The translations under genes and the position numbers were made by a program. Source: Pseudomonas arsenicoxydans (GTDB taxonomy: Bacteria > Pseudomonadota > Gammaproteobacteria > Pseudomonadales > Pseudomonadaceae). From it: a DNA stretch of 64,000 nt. Below, one piece after another: positions 9,826 through 19,322 of this stretch. Each line of letters opens with the position of its first letter. Within the stretch, counting starts at the first letter, position 1. The notes under the pieces were generated by a model, which had not been told where the DNA came from, did not search any database, and saw nothing but the letters and a program-made list of their open reading frames with translations. Location of the stretch: contig NZ_RCZE01000004.1 of the NCBI RefSeq assembly GCF_006438915.1, positions 186,001 to 250,000 on the forward strand, read 5' to 3'.

Positions 9826-9858
9826 AAAACGCCCCGACTGGTTCGGGGCGTTTTTTTT
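9826..9858 (+). terminator. rho-independent terminator of fabAB
   Basis: Stem CGCCCCGA / TCGGGGCG (9830-9837 with 9843-9850), five-base loop, then eight T residues. It begins about 25 bp after the fabB stop. Confidence 0.93.
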
Positions 9859-9878
9859 GTGCTTTTAAAATCAAAACC

Positions 9879-9970
9879 TGTAGGAGCCGAGCTTGCTCGC
9901 GATGAGGGCATAACATTCACCATCATCATTGACTGTGAAGCCGCCATCGCGAGCAAGCTCGGCTCCTACA
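9879..9970. repeat. REP doublet (inverted pair)
   Basis: TGTAGGAGCCGAGCTTGCTC and its reverse complement about 45 bp apart, ~20 bp after the fabB terminator. The 370-bp gap 9802-10171 holds the terminator, this repeat and about 200 bp in which I see only the ribosome-binding site of the next gene. Confidence 0.9.
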
Positions 9971-10171
9971 TGGATTGCGTTGAACATGAAGCTTTTGTCA
10001 TAAAACTCAATGCCCTGCGACCGAATGTCGCGTGTTACGCGGGCTGCGGGACTTTTGCAGAATCGGCAATTGTTTGTTACCAATCCCGAGCGTTTACTTA
10101 GCAAGCTAACAAAACGTATAACAAAGACCTGCACACGCCTTGGTGCAGATCATTGAGATTGGAGCTAGCAG

Positions 10172-10360
10172 ATGACTGTAAAAGTAACTGAACGCGACGA
10201 TTCACATAAATCCCATGAGGGTGTAGCCGCCGGTATCCGCATTTGGGATGTCCACCAACAAGACCTGCTGGTGGGCATGTTTCACTCCGAGACTGACGCG
10301 CACAACTACAAATCCGAACTGGAAACACTGGAGCAGCAAAGGGCGTTGCGCTCCGCTTGA
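10172..10360 (+). CDS. small conserved Pseudomonas protein
   Basis: 62-residue soluble protein (MTVKVTERDDSHKSHEG...); no family recognised. It is charged, with a C-terminal helix (ETDAHNYKSELETLEQQ), and no signal or membrane segment. GGAGC lies six bases upstream of the ATG, and a strong terminator follows the stop. Both support a real gene. Confidence 0.7.
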   Translation: MTVKVTERDDSHKSHEGVAAGIRIWDVHQQDLLVGMFHSETDAHNYKSELETLEQQRALRSA

Positions 10361-10377
10361 ACAACTACAGCATTGAA

Positions 10378-10412
10378 AACGACAAACCCCGCCATGAGCG
10401 GGGTTTGTCGTT
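10378..10412. terminator. bidirectional terminator
   Basis: A 15-bp perfect inverted repeat, AACGACAAACCCCGC and its complement, around the loop CATGA. It lies between the converging 62-residue gene and the DUF2058 gene and can end both. Confidence 0.85.
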
Positions 10413-10430
10413 GTGGCAGCCTTTAACGGC

Positions 10431-10973
10431 TTACCACATCAGATCATCCGGAATCTGATAGGCGGCGTACGGATCGTCCTCGGCAGCCACTTCTTCAGTC
10501 TTCACGTTCATCTGCACGATGCGTTGCGGATCACGTTCCTGGATCTTCAGCGCCGCTTCACGCGGAATCACTTCGTAACCGCCGGCGTGGTGCACGATCG
10601 CCAGGAAGCCGTTGCTGAGCTGGTTACGCATCAGCGTGTTGACGCAGAGGCGCTTGACCTTCTTGTCATCAACAAAGTTGTAGTAATCCTCGGTGGTCAG
10701 CTTCGGCAGACGCGAGACTTCGATCAATTGCTTGATCTGCGCGGCGCGCGCCTTGGCCTCGACTTTTTCCTGCTGCTGACGGTTCAGCTCCTGGTCGCGC
10801 TTGACCTTCTCGGCCTGCGCTTCCTGCGCCGCACGCTGCTGCGAGTCATCCAGTTCGATATGGCCTTTGTGAGCCAGGCGCTGTTGTTTCTGTTTCTCTT
10901 TGCCGACCTGTTTGGCCTGCTTCTGGTTGACCAGCCCTGCTTTGAGCAACTGGTCGCGAAGGGAAATGCTCAT
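10431..10973 (-). CDS. DUF2058 (YaiL-like) protein
   Basis: 180-residue cytoplasmic protein of the DUF2058/YaiL family; role not established, though related proteins have been linked to nucleoprotein or polysaccharide functions. The N-terminal half (residues ~10-85) is a highly charged, Gln/Lys-rich probable coiled coil (KQAKQVGKEKQKQQRL). The C-terminal half is a compact domain with VDDKKVKRLCVN. It is followed (leftward) by the shared terminator; mazG lies 28 bp upstream, so the two may be cotranscribed. Confidence 0.85.
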   Translation of the reverse strand: MSISLRDQLLKAGLVNQKQAKQVGKEKQKQQRLAHKGHIELDDSQQRAAQEAQAEKVKRDQELNRQQQEKVEAKARAAQIKQLIEVSRLPKLTTEDYYNFVDDKKVKRLCVNTLMRNQLSNGFLAIVHHAGGYEVIPREAALKIQERDPQRIVQMNVKTEEVAAEDDPYAAYQIPDDLMW

Positions 10974-11001
10974 GGTGCTTGTTTCTCACTTAGGCAACTG
11001 C

Positions 11002-11835
11002 TCAACCGCAGCTGGTCAAATTCTTTTCCTGACGTTTGGCTTCACCCCACAGGGCGTCCAACTCCTCAAGGGTGCAATCTTCTATGGGACGGTGGGTGTC
11101 GCGCAATGCCTGTTCGATAAAACGGAAGCGTCTTTCGAATTTGCTGTTGGCGCCACGCAGCGCGGTTTCCGGATCAACCTTGAGATGACGCGCCAGATTG
11201 ACCACGGAAAACAGCAAGTCACCGATTTCATCGGCAATCGCTGCCGAGTCGTTGTCGGCCATCGCTTCGAGCACTTCATCGAGCTCTTCGCGGACCTTGT
11301 CCAGCACCGGCAAGGCGTCCGGCCAGTCGAAACCGACCTGTCCGGCGCGCTTCTGCAACTTGGCGGAACGAGACAATGCCGGCAGGGCTGAGGGCACATC
11401 GTCGAGCAAGGACAGTTGTTGCGGCGCGGCCGATTTCTCGGCGCGCTCCTCGGCCTTGATCTCTTCCCAGCGCTGCTTGACCTGTTCTTCACTCAGGCGC
11501 GGGATGTCCATGGGCGCATACAGATCACCGGTTGGAAACACATGAGGATGCCGACGGATCAGCTTGCGGGTGATGCTGTCGATGACGCCGGCGAATTCGA
11601 AGCGCCCTTCTTCCCGTGCCAGTTGGCTGTAATAAACCACCTGGAACAACAAATCGCCCAACTCACCCTGCAAGTGATCGAAGTCACCGCGCTCGATGGC
11701 GTCAGCGACTTCGTAGGCTTCCTCGAGGGTGTGCGGGACGATGGTGGCGTAGGTTTGCTTGATGTCCCACGGGCAACCGAACTGCGGGTCGCGCAGGCGG
11801 TTCATCAAGTGCAGCAGGTCTTCAAGGCTGTACAT
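11002..11835 (-). CDS. mazG: nucleoside triphosphate pyrophosphohydrolase MazG
   Basis: Hydrolyses (d)NTPs to monophosphates and pyrophosphate; in E. coli it also limits ppGpp. Two MazG domains are visible: N-terminal with GCPWDIKQTY and LEEAYEVADAIERGD (Glu-rich metal site), and C-terminal with KVREELDEVLEA and EIGDLLFSVVN. It has 277 residues. I choose the ATG at 11835 rather than the TTG one codon earlier. It lies next to relA, consistent with a role in the stringent response. A REP doublet separates them. Confidence 0.96.
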   Translation of the reverse strand: MYSLEDLLHLMNRLRDPQFGCPWDIKQTYATIVPHTLEEAYEVADAIERGDFDHLQGELGDLLFQVVYYSQLAREEGRFEFAGVIDSITRKLIRRHPHVFPTGDLYAPMDIPRLSEEQVKQRWEEIKAEERAEKSAAPQQLSLLDDVPSALPALSRSAKLQKRAGQVGFDWPDALPVLDKVREELDEVLEAMADNDSAAIADEIGDLLFSVVNLARHLKVDPETALRGANSKFERRFRFIEQALRDTHRPIEDCTLEELDALWGEAKRQEKNLTSCG

Positions 11836-11857
11836 CAATCATCTCGTTCGGCGAACT

Positions 11858-11930
11858 TGTAGGAGCCGAGCTTGCTCGCGATAGCGGTGTGTCAGGTCAA
11901 TCGCAATCGCGAGCAAGCTCAGCTCCTACA
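11858..11930. repeat. REP doublet (inverted pair)
   Basis: TGTAGGAGCCGAGCTTGCTC and an inverted copy with one change, only ~20 bp apart. It fills most of the 105-bp gap between the relA stop and the mazG start. Confidence 0.88.
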
Positions 11931-11940
11931 GGGATCGGTT

Positions 11941-14184
11941 TCAAGGCGTCCGGTTACGGCGGGTTTCGATGATGTTCGGCAACTGGGAAATCCGTCCCAG
12001 CAACCGCCCCAGCGCATCCAGCCCCGGAATCTCGATGGTCAGGGACATCAACGCGGTGTTGTCCTCTTTGTTCGAGCGGGTGTTGACCGCCAGCACGTTG
12101 ATCCGCTCGTTGAGCAGCACCTGCGAGACGTCACGCAGCAAACCGGAACGGTCATAGGCGCGAATGACGATGTCCACCGGGTAGGTGAGCACCGGCACAG
12201 GGCCCCAGCTGACCTGAATGATCCGCTCTGGCTCGCGCCCGCCCAGTTGCAGCACCGAGGCGCAGTCCTGACGGTGAATGCTCACACCGCGGCCCTGGGT
12301 GATGTAACCGACGATCGCGTCGCCCGGCAACGGCTGGCAGCAGCCGGCCATTTGCGTCATCAGGTTGCCGACGCCCTGGATCTGGATGTCGCCACGCTTG
12401 CCCGGTTTGTAGCCGGTGGCTTTGCGCGGGATCAGCTCCAGCTGTTCGTTGCCGCGTTCCGGCTCGACCAGTTGCTGCGCCAGGTTCACCAATTGCGCCA
12501 GGCGCAAATCACCGGCGCCCAACGCGGCGAACATGTCCTCGGCGGTCTTCATGTTGGCTTTGTCGGCCAGCTTGTCGAAGTCCACCGCCGGCAGGCCCAG
12601 GCGGCTGAGTTCGCGCTCAAGCAGTGTTTTACCGGCCGCGACGTTCTGATCACGCGCCTGCAATTTGAACCAGTGGACAATCTTCGCCCGCGCCCGCGAG
12701 GTGGTGATGTAACCCAGGTTCGGGTTCAGCCAGTCGCGGCTCGGAGTGCCGTGCTTGCTGGTGATGATCTCGACCTGTTCACCGGTTTGCAGGCTGTAGT
12801 TGAGCGGTACGATCCGGCCGTTGATTTTCGCGCCACGGCAGTTGTGACCGATTTCGGTGTGCACGCGGTACGCGAAGTCCAGCGGCGTCGAGCCTTTGGG
12901 CAAATCAATGGCGTGACCGTCCGGGGTGAAGATGTAGACCCGGTCCGGCTCGATATCGACCCGCAGCTGTTCGGCCAGGCCGCCGATATCGCCCAGTTCT
13001 TCGTGCCACTCGAGGACCTGACGCAGCCAGGAAATTTTCTCTTCGTAGTGGTTGGAGCCGGATTTGACGTCGGTGCCCTTGTAGCGCCAGTGTGCGCACA
13101 CGCCCAGTTCCGCTTCCTCGTGCATGGCGTGGGTGCGGATCTGCACCTCCAGCACCTTGCCCTCGGGGCCGATCACCGCGGTGTGCAGCGAGCGGTAGCC
13201 GTTCTCTTTCGGGTTGGCGATGTAGTCGTCGAATTCTTTCGGGATGTGCCGCCACAGGGTGTGGACAATGCCGAGCGCGGTGTAGCAATCGCGCATTTCC
13301 GGCACCAGCACGCGAACGGCGCGAACGTCGTAGATCTGGCTGAATTCCAGACCCTTGCGCTGCATTTTGCGCCAGATCGAATAGATGTGTTTGGCCCGGC
13401 CGCTGATGTCGGCATCGACGCCGGTGGCCTGCAATTCGTTTTTCAGCTGGCTCATCACGTCGGCGATGAAACGCTCGCGATCCAGACGCCGTTCATGCAG
13501 CAATTTGGCGATCTGCTTGTACTGGTCAGGCTCAAGGTAACGGAAGGACAAGTCCTCCAGTTCCCACTTGATGTGACCGATACCGAGACGGTGCGCGAGT
13601 GGCGCATAGATGTCGAAGACTTCGCGGGCGACGCGATTGCGTTTTTCGTCGTCGGCGGTTTTCACCGCTCGAATCGCGCAGGTGCGTTCTGCCAGTTTGA
13701 TCAGCGCGACGCGAACGTCGTCGACCATGGCGACCAGCATTTTGCGCAGGTTTTCGACCTGGCCCTGAGTGCCCAGCACCAGGGATTTACGCGGGCTGAG
13801 GCTGTCGCTGATCGCCGCCATGCGCTGCACGCCGTCGATGAGTTTGGCCACCAGTGGACCGAAGCGCTGGCTGATCGCAGGCAACAGAATCTGCCCTTCG
13901 CGCACGCCGCGGTACAAGATCGCGGCGACCAGTGAATCCTGATCGAGTTTGAGGTCGGCGAGAATCTCGGCGATCTCAAGGCCCGTGCGGAAACTCGACG
14001 TCCCTTCGGACCAGAGATTCTTCGCCGCATTGGCCTGCTGTTCAGACGTACGAGCGAACTCGCACGCTTCCTTCAAGGCTTCGCGATCCAGTGCCGGATC
14101 GACACTGACCGCATGATCGAGCCAAGCCTCGAGATTGATACTGCCGTCTGTATTGATCGGCTGGTGTGCTCTCACCTGTACCAT
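11941..14184 (-). CDS. relA: GTP pyrophosphokinase RelA
   Basis: Ribosome-associated (p)ppGpp synthetase that triggers the stringent response. Order: a degenerate HD domain (~30-190), in which the His-Asp pair is replaced (ILYRGVREGQ), so no hydrolase is expected; the synthetase domain (~240-380) with RAKHIYSIWRKMQRK and NPKENGYRSLHT; TGS (~405-465, VYIFTPDGHAIDLPKGST); and the helical and C-terminal ACT domains (ending ISQLPNIIETRRNRT). It has 747 residues, as in other pseudomonads. The lost HD marks it as RelA rather than SpoT. Confidence 0.97.
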   Translation of the reverse strand: MVQVRAHQPINTDGSINLEAWLDHAVSVDPALDREALKEACEFARTSEQQANAAKNLWSEGTSSFRTGLEIAEILADLKLDQDSLVAAILYRGVREGQILLPAISQRFGPLVAKLIDGVQRMAAISDSLSPRKSLVLGTQGQVENLRKMLVAMVDDVRVALIKLAERTCAIRAVKTADDEKRNRVAREVFDIYAPLAHRLGIGHIKWELEDLSFRYLEPDQYKQIAKLLHERRLDRERFIADVMSQLKNELQATGVDADISGRAKHIYSIWRKMQRKGLEFSQIYDVRAVRVLVPEMRDCYTALGIVHTLWRHIPKEFDDYIANPKENGYRSLHTAVIGPEGKVLEVQIRTHAMHEEAELGVCAHWRYKGTDVKSGSNHYEEKISWLRQVLEWHEELGDIGGLAEQLRVDIEPDRVYIFTPDGHAIDLPKGSTPLDFAYRVHTEIGHNCRGAKINGRIVPLNYSLQTGEQVEIITSKHGTPSRDWLNPNLGYITTSRARAKIVHWFKLQARDQNVAAGKTLLERELSRLGLPAVDFDKLADKANMKTAEDMFAALGAGDLRLAQLVNLAQQLVEPERGNEQLELIPRKATGYKPGKRGDIQIQGVGNLMTQMAGCCQPLPGDAIVGYITQGRGVSIHRQDCASVLQLGGREPERIIQVSWGPVPVLTYPVDIVIRAYDRSGLLRDVSQVLLNERINVLAVNTRSNKEDNTALMSLTIEIPGLDALGRLLGRISQLPNIIETRRNRTP

Positions 14185-14307
14185 CTTGCTTACCTTCCCT
14201 ACGACGCAGATTCAATGCGTCAAATCGCTGACCTTCGTTGCCCGCTCGCGCTCGCGGGGCTCATGCGAGCGCTGCACGGGCGGGACAGTCGGACCAGACG
14301 AGCCGTC

Positions 14308-15660
14308 CTAGCTCGCTTCAAATAACGCCATGGCCTCGACATGTGCCGTTTGAGGAAACATATCGAGAATCCCGGCACGTTTTAACCGGTAGCCCTGCTT
14401 GATCAATTCAACCGTGTCGCGCGCCAGCGTTGCCGGGTTGCACGACACGTACACCAACCGCTTGGCGCCCAGGGACGCCAGCTTGCGCACGGCCTCGAAA
14501 GCTCCGTCACGCGGTGGGTCCAAGAGTACCGCACAAAAGCCTTCGCGCGCCCATTCGGCGTCGGTCAAAGGCTGGGATAAATCGGCCTGAAAAAACTTCG
14601 CGTTATGCAGATTATTGCTAGCAGCATTCGCCGCGGCGCGCTCCACCATAGCCTGCACACCTTCCACCGCCACGACTTCGCGAACGGCCTTGGCCAGCGG
14701 CAAGGCAAAGTTACCCAAGCCACAAAACAAATCCAGAACCCGCTCATCCGCCTGCGGTTTCAGCCAGTCCAGCGCCTGGGCAATCATCGCTTCGTTGACC
14801 CCGGCATTGACCTGAATGAAATCCCCCGGCCGGTAGGCCAGATTCAGGTCCCACTGTTCCAGGCGATAACCCAGCGACGCATCGGCCTCGACCGGTTGCG
14901 GTTCGCCGTCCCCATGCAGCCACAACTGGGCTTCATGGAAGGCACAGAAATCTTTGAGGATGGTCATGTCGTTGTCAGACAACGGCGCCATGTGCCGCAG
15001 CAACACGGCCAACGAGGAGCCGCTGAACAATTCCACATGCCCCAGCGCCTGAGGTTTGCTCAAGCGACGCAACATCTCCGGCAAGCGGGCCATGATTGGC
15101 TGCAAGGGCTGTACCAGCACCGTGCATTCGTTGATCGCGACGATGTCCTGACTGCCCGCTGCGCGGAATCCGACTTCAAGTTTTTTCGCTTTCATGTCCC
15201 AGCGCACCGCCACCCGGGCGCGACGGCGGTAACCGAACTCCGGACCGCTCAACGGCGCTGCCCACTCTTGCGGTTCGACACCGGCGACCTTGGACAGTTG
15301 CTCGGCGAGCATGCGCTGTTTCAGGGCGAGTTGTTCGGTATGAGGCAGATGCTGCACGCTGCAGCCGCCACAGCGACCGGCATGCGGGCACGGTGCCGGG
15401 CGACGTAATTCGCTGGCCTGGAACACGCGCTCGGTGCGCGCCTCGACTACCTTGCCATGCGCCCCCAACACCCGCGCTTCGACTTCTTCACCGGCCAATG
15501 CGCCGATGACGAACCAGGTGCGACCTTCGAAAAAAGCGATACCGCGACCGTCATTAGCCAGGCGCTCGATGCTCAAGCGCTGCTTTTTGCCGGTCGGGAT
15601 TTGTGGAGCCTTGCTGCCGCCCGTGGGTTGGAAGCGCAGGCCTCTCTCGTGCTTGGCCAT
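14308..15660 (-). CDS. rlmD: 23S rRNA (uracil-1939-C5)-methyltransferase RlmD
   Basis: SAM-dependent 5-methyluridine methyltransferase acting on U1939 of 23S rRNA. An N-terminal TRAM domain (~22-85) is followed by the iron-sulfur cysteines of [10 protein letters not shown] and a Rossmann methyltransferase domain with [16 protein letters not shown]. The catalytic Cys lies in [13 protein letters not shown]. It has 450 residues. Its ATG shares one base with the cysM stop (TGATG), so it is translationally coupled to cysM. Confidence 0.96.
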   Translation of the reverse strand: MAKHERGLRFQPTGGSKAPQIPTGKKQRLSIERLANDGRGIAFFEGRTWFVIGALAGEEVEARVLGAHGKVVEARTERVFQASELRRPAPCPHAGRCGGCSVQHLPHTEQLALKQRMLAEQLSKVAGVEPQEWAAPLSGPEFGYRRRARVAVRWDMKAKKLEVGFRAAGSQDIVAINECTVLVQPLQPIMARLPEMLRRLSKPQALGHVELFSGSSLAVLLRHMAPLSDNDMTILKDFCAFHEAQLWLHGDGEPQPVEADASLGYRLEQWDLNLAYRPGDFIQVNAGVNEAMIAQALDWLKPQADERVLDLFCGLGNFALPLAKAVREVVAVEGVQAMVERAAANAASNNLHNAKFFQADLSQPLTDAEWAREGFCAVLLDPPRDGAFEAVRKLASLGAKRLVYVSCNPATLARDTVELIKQGYRLKRAGILDMFPQTAHVEAMALFEAS

Positions 15661-16562
15661 CAGTTAGGCGCGTCGAAAATGCCGGTCGACAAGTAACGGT
15701 CGCCACGGTCGCAAATGATCGCGACGATCACTGCGTTTTCAACTTCTTTGGACAGGCGCAGCATCGCTGCCACCGCACCGCCCGAGGACACGCCACAGAA
15801 AATGCCTTCTTCGCGGGCCAGACGACGGGTCACGTCCTCGGCTTCGCTTTGCGCCATGTCGACGATACGGTCGACACGATCGGCCTGATAAATCTTCGGC
15901 AGGTATTCCTGCGGCCAGCGACGGATGCCCGGAATCGCCGAGCCTTCCATCGGTTGCAGGCCAACGATTTGCACGCCTTCGTTCTGTTCTTTCAAATAGC
16001 GCGAGACACCCATGATGGTACCGGTGGTGCCCATCGAACTGACGAAATGGGTGATGGTGCCCTCGGTCTGACGCCAGATTTCCGGGCCGGTGGTGGTGTA
16101 GTGCGCTTCGGGATTATCCCCGTTGGCGAACTGGTCCAGCACCTTGCCACGGCCTTCGGCTTCCATCCGCTGAGCGAGGTCGCGGGCGCCTTCCATGCCT
16201 TCTTCCTGGGTGACCAGTATCAACTCGGCGCCATAGGCCGTCATGGCGGCTTTACGTTCGGCGCTGGAGTTGTCCGGCATGATCAGGATCATCTTGTAAC
16301 CCTTGATCGCGGCGGCCATGGCCAACGCAATCCCGGTGTTACCCGAGGTCGCTTCGATCAGCGTGTCGCCAGCGTGGATCTGCCCACGCAACTCGGCGCG
16401 GGTGATCATCGACAGCGCCGGACGGTCCTTGACCGAACCCGCCGGGTTATTCCCTTCGAGCTTGAGCAAAAGGGTGTTGCTGGTGGCGCCGGGCAGGCGC
16501 TGCAAACGAACCAGCGGAGTGTTGCCGACGCAATCGGCGATGGTTGGGTACTGCAAGGTCAT
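15660..16562 (-). CDS. cysM: cysteine synthase B
   Basis: PLP enzyme that makes cysteine (or S-sulfocysteine) from O-acetylserine. Lys45 in [12 protein letters not shown] binds [13 protein letters not shown] and GTTGTIMGV are the substrate and phosphate loops. The [21 protein letters not shown] stretch and total length of 300 favour CysM over CysK. The start at 16562 ([13 protein letters not shown]) fits homologs; the open frame upstream does not. First gene of the cysM-rlmD pair. Confidence 0.96.
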   Translation of the reverse strand: MTLQYPTIADCVGNTPLVRLQRLPGATSNTLLLKLEGNNPAGSVKDRPALSMITRAELRGQIHAGDTLIEATSGNTGIALAMAAAIKGYKMILIMPDNSSAERKAAMTAYGAELILVTQEEGMEGARDLAQRMEAEGRGKVLDQFANGDNPEAHYTTTGPEIWRQTEGTITHFVSSMGTTGTIMGVSRYLKEQNEGVQIVGLQPMEGSAIPGIRRWPQEYLPKIYQADRVDRIVDMAQSEAEDVTRRLAREEGIFCGVSSGGAVAAMLRLSKEVENAVIVAIICDRGDRYLSTGIFDAPN

Positions 16563-16676
16563 GGCGTATTCGCAATCCAGACTGCGGGGGCGCCTATCAT
16601 ACCGGCAAACGTTCGCAGGCCATATCACGCAAAGTGCGGTGCTTATGGCTTATGGGAATAAGCAGCCTGAGCGGGT

Positions 16677-17699
16677 TCAGTATTCCTCTGTGTGCGCGAT
16701 ATTCAATGCATAGAACTCATGCAATTTGGCCTGCAACAGCTGTTTGTCCGGTAGCTGGACTTGATACTCCGCGATCAGTGCAGGCGACAGACTGCGGTTG
16801 AGCGCGTATTCGACCACCTCGTCCTCTTTGCTGGCGCAGAGCAATACGCCGATGGAGGGGTTTTCGTGGGGTTTGCGCACATTGCGGTCAAGCGCTTCCA
16901 GATAAAAGTCGAGCTTGCCCAAATACTCCGGCTCAAATCGCCCGACCTTTAGCTCTATGGCCACCAGACAATTGAGGCCACGGTGATAGAACAATAAATC
17001 CAGAGCAAAATCACGACTGCCAACTTGCAGTGGGAATTCAGAGCCGACAAAGCAAAAATCGCGGCCGAGCTCGCTTAGAAAATCCTTGAGGCGTACCAGT
17101 AACCCCTTATGCAAATCAGTTTCGGCGTGACCACCGGGCAGGTCGAGAAATTCGAGCATGTAGGCGTCACGGAAAATCTCAAGCGCAGCTGGGTGAGTTT
17201 GTCTAAGCGCCGAAGAGGTTTTTGCTGGCTGGGTCACGCTTCGTTCGAACAGTGCGGCCTTGAACTGACGCTCTAGTTCACGCTTCGACCATTTTTCTTG
17301 AACAGCCATACGAAGGTAAAACTCCCGCTCTTCAGGGAGTTTTCCTTGGCTGAAAATGACCAGATTATGGGTCCAGGGTATTTGTCTCACCAGCGGTGAG
17401 ACTTTCTCGTTGTCCCGGTAGGTTTCGTAGAACTGACGCATGCGGAATAGATTGGGCCGGGTAAAACCACGTAACCCAGGTTGAGTCGTGGCCAGATGTT
17501 CAGCCAACTGACTGACCACAGAATCACCCCATTCGGCTTTTTCCAGCTTGCGACTGATGTAAGCACCCACCTGCCAGTACAGCTCAATCAGCTGGGTATT
17601 CACCGCCTGCATGGCCTGCTGTTTGGCACTTTGAATCAGCGCAAGCACCTCATTGAAGCGGTCGTCGGTTGCATTGTCGGGGACGCTGGATGCATTCAT
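16677..17699 (-). CDS. YhcG-type PDDEXK nuclease-domain protein (DUF1016)
   Basis: 340 residues of the DUF1016/YhcG family: an N-terminal helical DUF1016_N domain (~15-165; IELYWQVGAYISRKLEKAEWG) and a C-terminal PD-(D/E)XK nuclease-like domain (~185-330), with the acidic residue in RDFALDLLFYHRG and the E-x-K pair in VAIELKVG. Catalytic residues look intact. Such proteins are patchily distributed and associated with DNA processing or defence loci, but the role is not settled. It stands alone between cysM and the two-component pair and looks like an accessory insertion. Confidence 0.85.
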   Translation of the reverse strand: MNASSVPDNATDDRFNEVLALIQSAKQQAMQAVNTQLIELYWQVGAYISRKLEKAEWGDSVVSQLAEHLATTQPGLRGFTRPNLFRMRQFYETYRDNEKVSPLVRQIPWTHNLVIFSQGKLPEEREFYLRMAVQEKWSKRELERQFKAALFERSVTQPAKTSSALRQTHPAALEIFRDAYMLEFLDLPGGHAETDLHKGLLVRLKDFLSELGRDFCFVGSEFPLQVGSRDFALDLLFYHRGLNCLVAIELKVGRFEPEYLGKLDFYLEALDRNVRKPHENPSIGVLLCASKEDEVVEYALNRSLSPALIAEYQVQLPDKQLLQAKLHEFYALNIAHTEEY

Positions 17700-17840
17700 G
17701 CTGGACTCCTGAGGACGAGGAAAAGCGCGAGTCTATTCCGTCGAGTCAGGTTGAAGGTGTCGGTAATTCGCTTTAGGAAAGGTCGTACAAAAGAACGGGA
17801 ACGCTCTGGCAAAACCTGCTGTTTGATGGCTGGAAAGGCC

Positions 17841-17937
17841 TCATCGCGAGCAGGCTCATTCCTACAAAGGGATCGGGGGGGATCACACCTCTTGTGGGTG
17901 ACACACACCCATTGTGGGAGCGAGCTTGCTCGCGATG
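17841..17937. repeat. REP pair overlapping a gene end
   Basis: A degenerate copy (ATCGCGAGCAGGCTC..TCCTACA, 17842-17865) and a good copy (TGTGGGAGCGAGCTTGCTCG, 17913-17937) in opposite orientation. The right copy lies inside the 3' end of the sensor-kinase gene and encodes part of its C-terminus. The 183-bp gap 17700-17882 holds the left copy and nothing else I can support. Confidence 0.85.
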
Positions 17938-19322
17938 GCGTCATCACTCACACCATCAACTTCAGCCACTAACCGCATATTCAGCCGCAGTCCCGCACCG
18001 GCATTCTCAGCCCATAGCTGCCCACCCTGGCGCCGCACCGCATTCTTCGCAATGCTCAACCCCAACCCAAACCCGCCATCTCCCGGTCGCGAACCGTCGA
18101 GCCGAATGAAGGGGCAGAAGATCCGTTCAAGATCAGCCTCAGCCACCCCGCCGCCCTCATCCTCCAGCCACACATGCCAGAAGTCGCCATCGCGCTGCCC
18201 GCCCAGACTCACCACACCGCCCTCGGGTGAATGACGAATGGCGTTGCGCAGGATGTTTTCCAGTGCCTGGGCCAGGGTGTTGAGGTTGCCGCGCACCCAG
18301 CATGACGAGTCCACCGTGCAGCGCAATTGACTGCCCGGCCAGCCGCTTTCATAGCAGGCATTTTCCGTGAGCATTTCCCACAAGGCCTGGACTTGAATCG
18401 CTTCATCGGGCAACGGTGAGCGCTCTGTGTCGAGCCAGGCCAGTTGCAGCGTGTCTTCGACCAGTCGCTGCATGCCATCGACCTCCCGGCCGATACGCTC
18501 GCGCAGCGCCGCCAGCCCCTGCTCGCTTTCGCTGGCCACCCGCAAGCGGCTCAACGGTGTGCGCAATTCGTGGGACAGGTCGCGCAGCAATTGCCGCTGC
18601 AAGGCCACGGTGCTTTGCAGGCGCTCGGACATGTGATCGAAGGCCCGGCCCAGTTCGCCGAGCTCATCCGAACGATTGGTGGTACTGCTCGACAGGCGTA
18701 CGTTCAACGGGTCCACGCGCCAGGCGTTGGCCTGTTCGCGCAGGTTGTTCAACGGCACGACCAACAGTCGATAAAGGCCAACGCATAACAGCAGCGTGAA
18801 CATCCCCGGAATGATCCCGTTGGTGATCACGCGCCAGAACACCCGGTACTGCCCCGGTAAAAAACGTTGGGGCAACTCGATCACCAGGCTACCGGCCGCC
18901 GGGTCGTTGGGAAAAGGGATTCTCAGCCATGGCAAGCCTTTGGTATGGCGACTCGTTGGCCAATCCAGCCCACGCAAAAAGGTCAGGCGTTGAACTTCCT
19001 TGTCCGTTAGCGGATAGCTGCTCAACGACTGCAAATCAGCGCCGATGACACCGACCCAGGATGACTCGCGCTTGCCGATACCCTGCAGCCAGACATCGAC
19101 GCCTGCACTCTGGCGTTGATTCCAGGCTTGTTCGGCTTCGGCGGCGTAACGGGTCAGCGTGCCCCGGGCTTCGTCGGACAGGAACAGGTTTTTCTGTTCC
19201 ATGTACCGGCCCCACGACCAGCTCAGCCAAATCATCAGCAGACAGAACGCCACCAACAAACAGGCGAGTTTCCAGAACAGCGAGTGCCGCCCCGGCACGT
19301 CAGACCATTTCATCGGCAGCAC
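17883..19322 (-). CDS. sensor histidine kinase (PirS/PfeS/CpxA-like)
   Basis: 479-residue inner-membrane kinase: TM1 (~14-35), periplasmic loop (~36-160), TM2 (~165-190), HAMP, HisKA with DLSHELRTPLSRL (His251) and HATPase_c (NILRNAIRHSP, DEGGGVAEADL, GFGLGLSIA). The sequence type and the place beside gacS match, as I recall, PirS of P. aeruginosa (enterobactin response), so iron-chelate sensing is possible. The start could be Met1 or Met4 (MKWSDV). The last ~17 residues, after VDGVS, are encoded by a REP element, so the C-terminus is not a conserved kinase end. Confidence 0.88.
   Translation of the reverse strand: MLPMKWSDVPGRHSLFWKLACLLVAFCLLMIWLSWSWGRYMEQKNLFLSDEARGTLTRYAAEAEQAWNQRQSAGVDVWLQGIGKRESSWVGVIGADLQSLSSYPLTDKEVQRLTFLRGLDWPTSRHTKGLPWLRIPFPNDPAAGSLVIELPQRFLPGQYRVFWRVITNGIIPGMFTLLLCVGLYRLLVVPLNNLREQANAWRVDPLNVRLSSSTTNRSDELGELGRAFDHMSERLQSTVALQRQLLRDLSHELRTPLSRLRVASESEQGLAALRERIGREVDGMQRLVEDTLQLAWLDTERSPLPDEAIQVQALWEMLTENACYESGWPGSQLRCTVDSSCWVRGNLNTLAQALENILRNAIRHSPEGGVVSLGGQRDGDFWHVWLEDEGGGVAEADLERIFCPFIRLDGSRPGDGGFGLGLSIAKNAVRRQGGQLWAENAGAGLRLNMRLVAEVDGVSDDAIASKLAPTMGVCHPQEV

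Noticed and set aside
11872..13935. Long open frame (687 codons) on the plus strand opposite relA
   Set aside because: It is the mirror of relA in high-GC DNA. Composition is Arg/Gln/His-rich with no recognisable domain, while relA on the other strand is complete with all domains.
11941..14184. relA-like gene as SpoT
   Set aside because: The hydrolase His-Asp motif is replaced, and mazG/rlmD/cysM context is that of relA.
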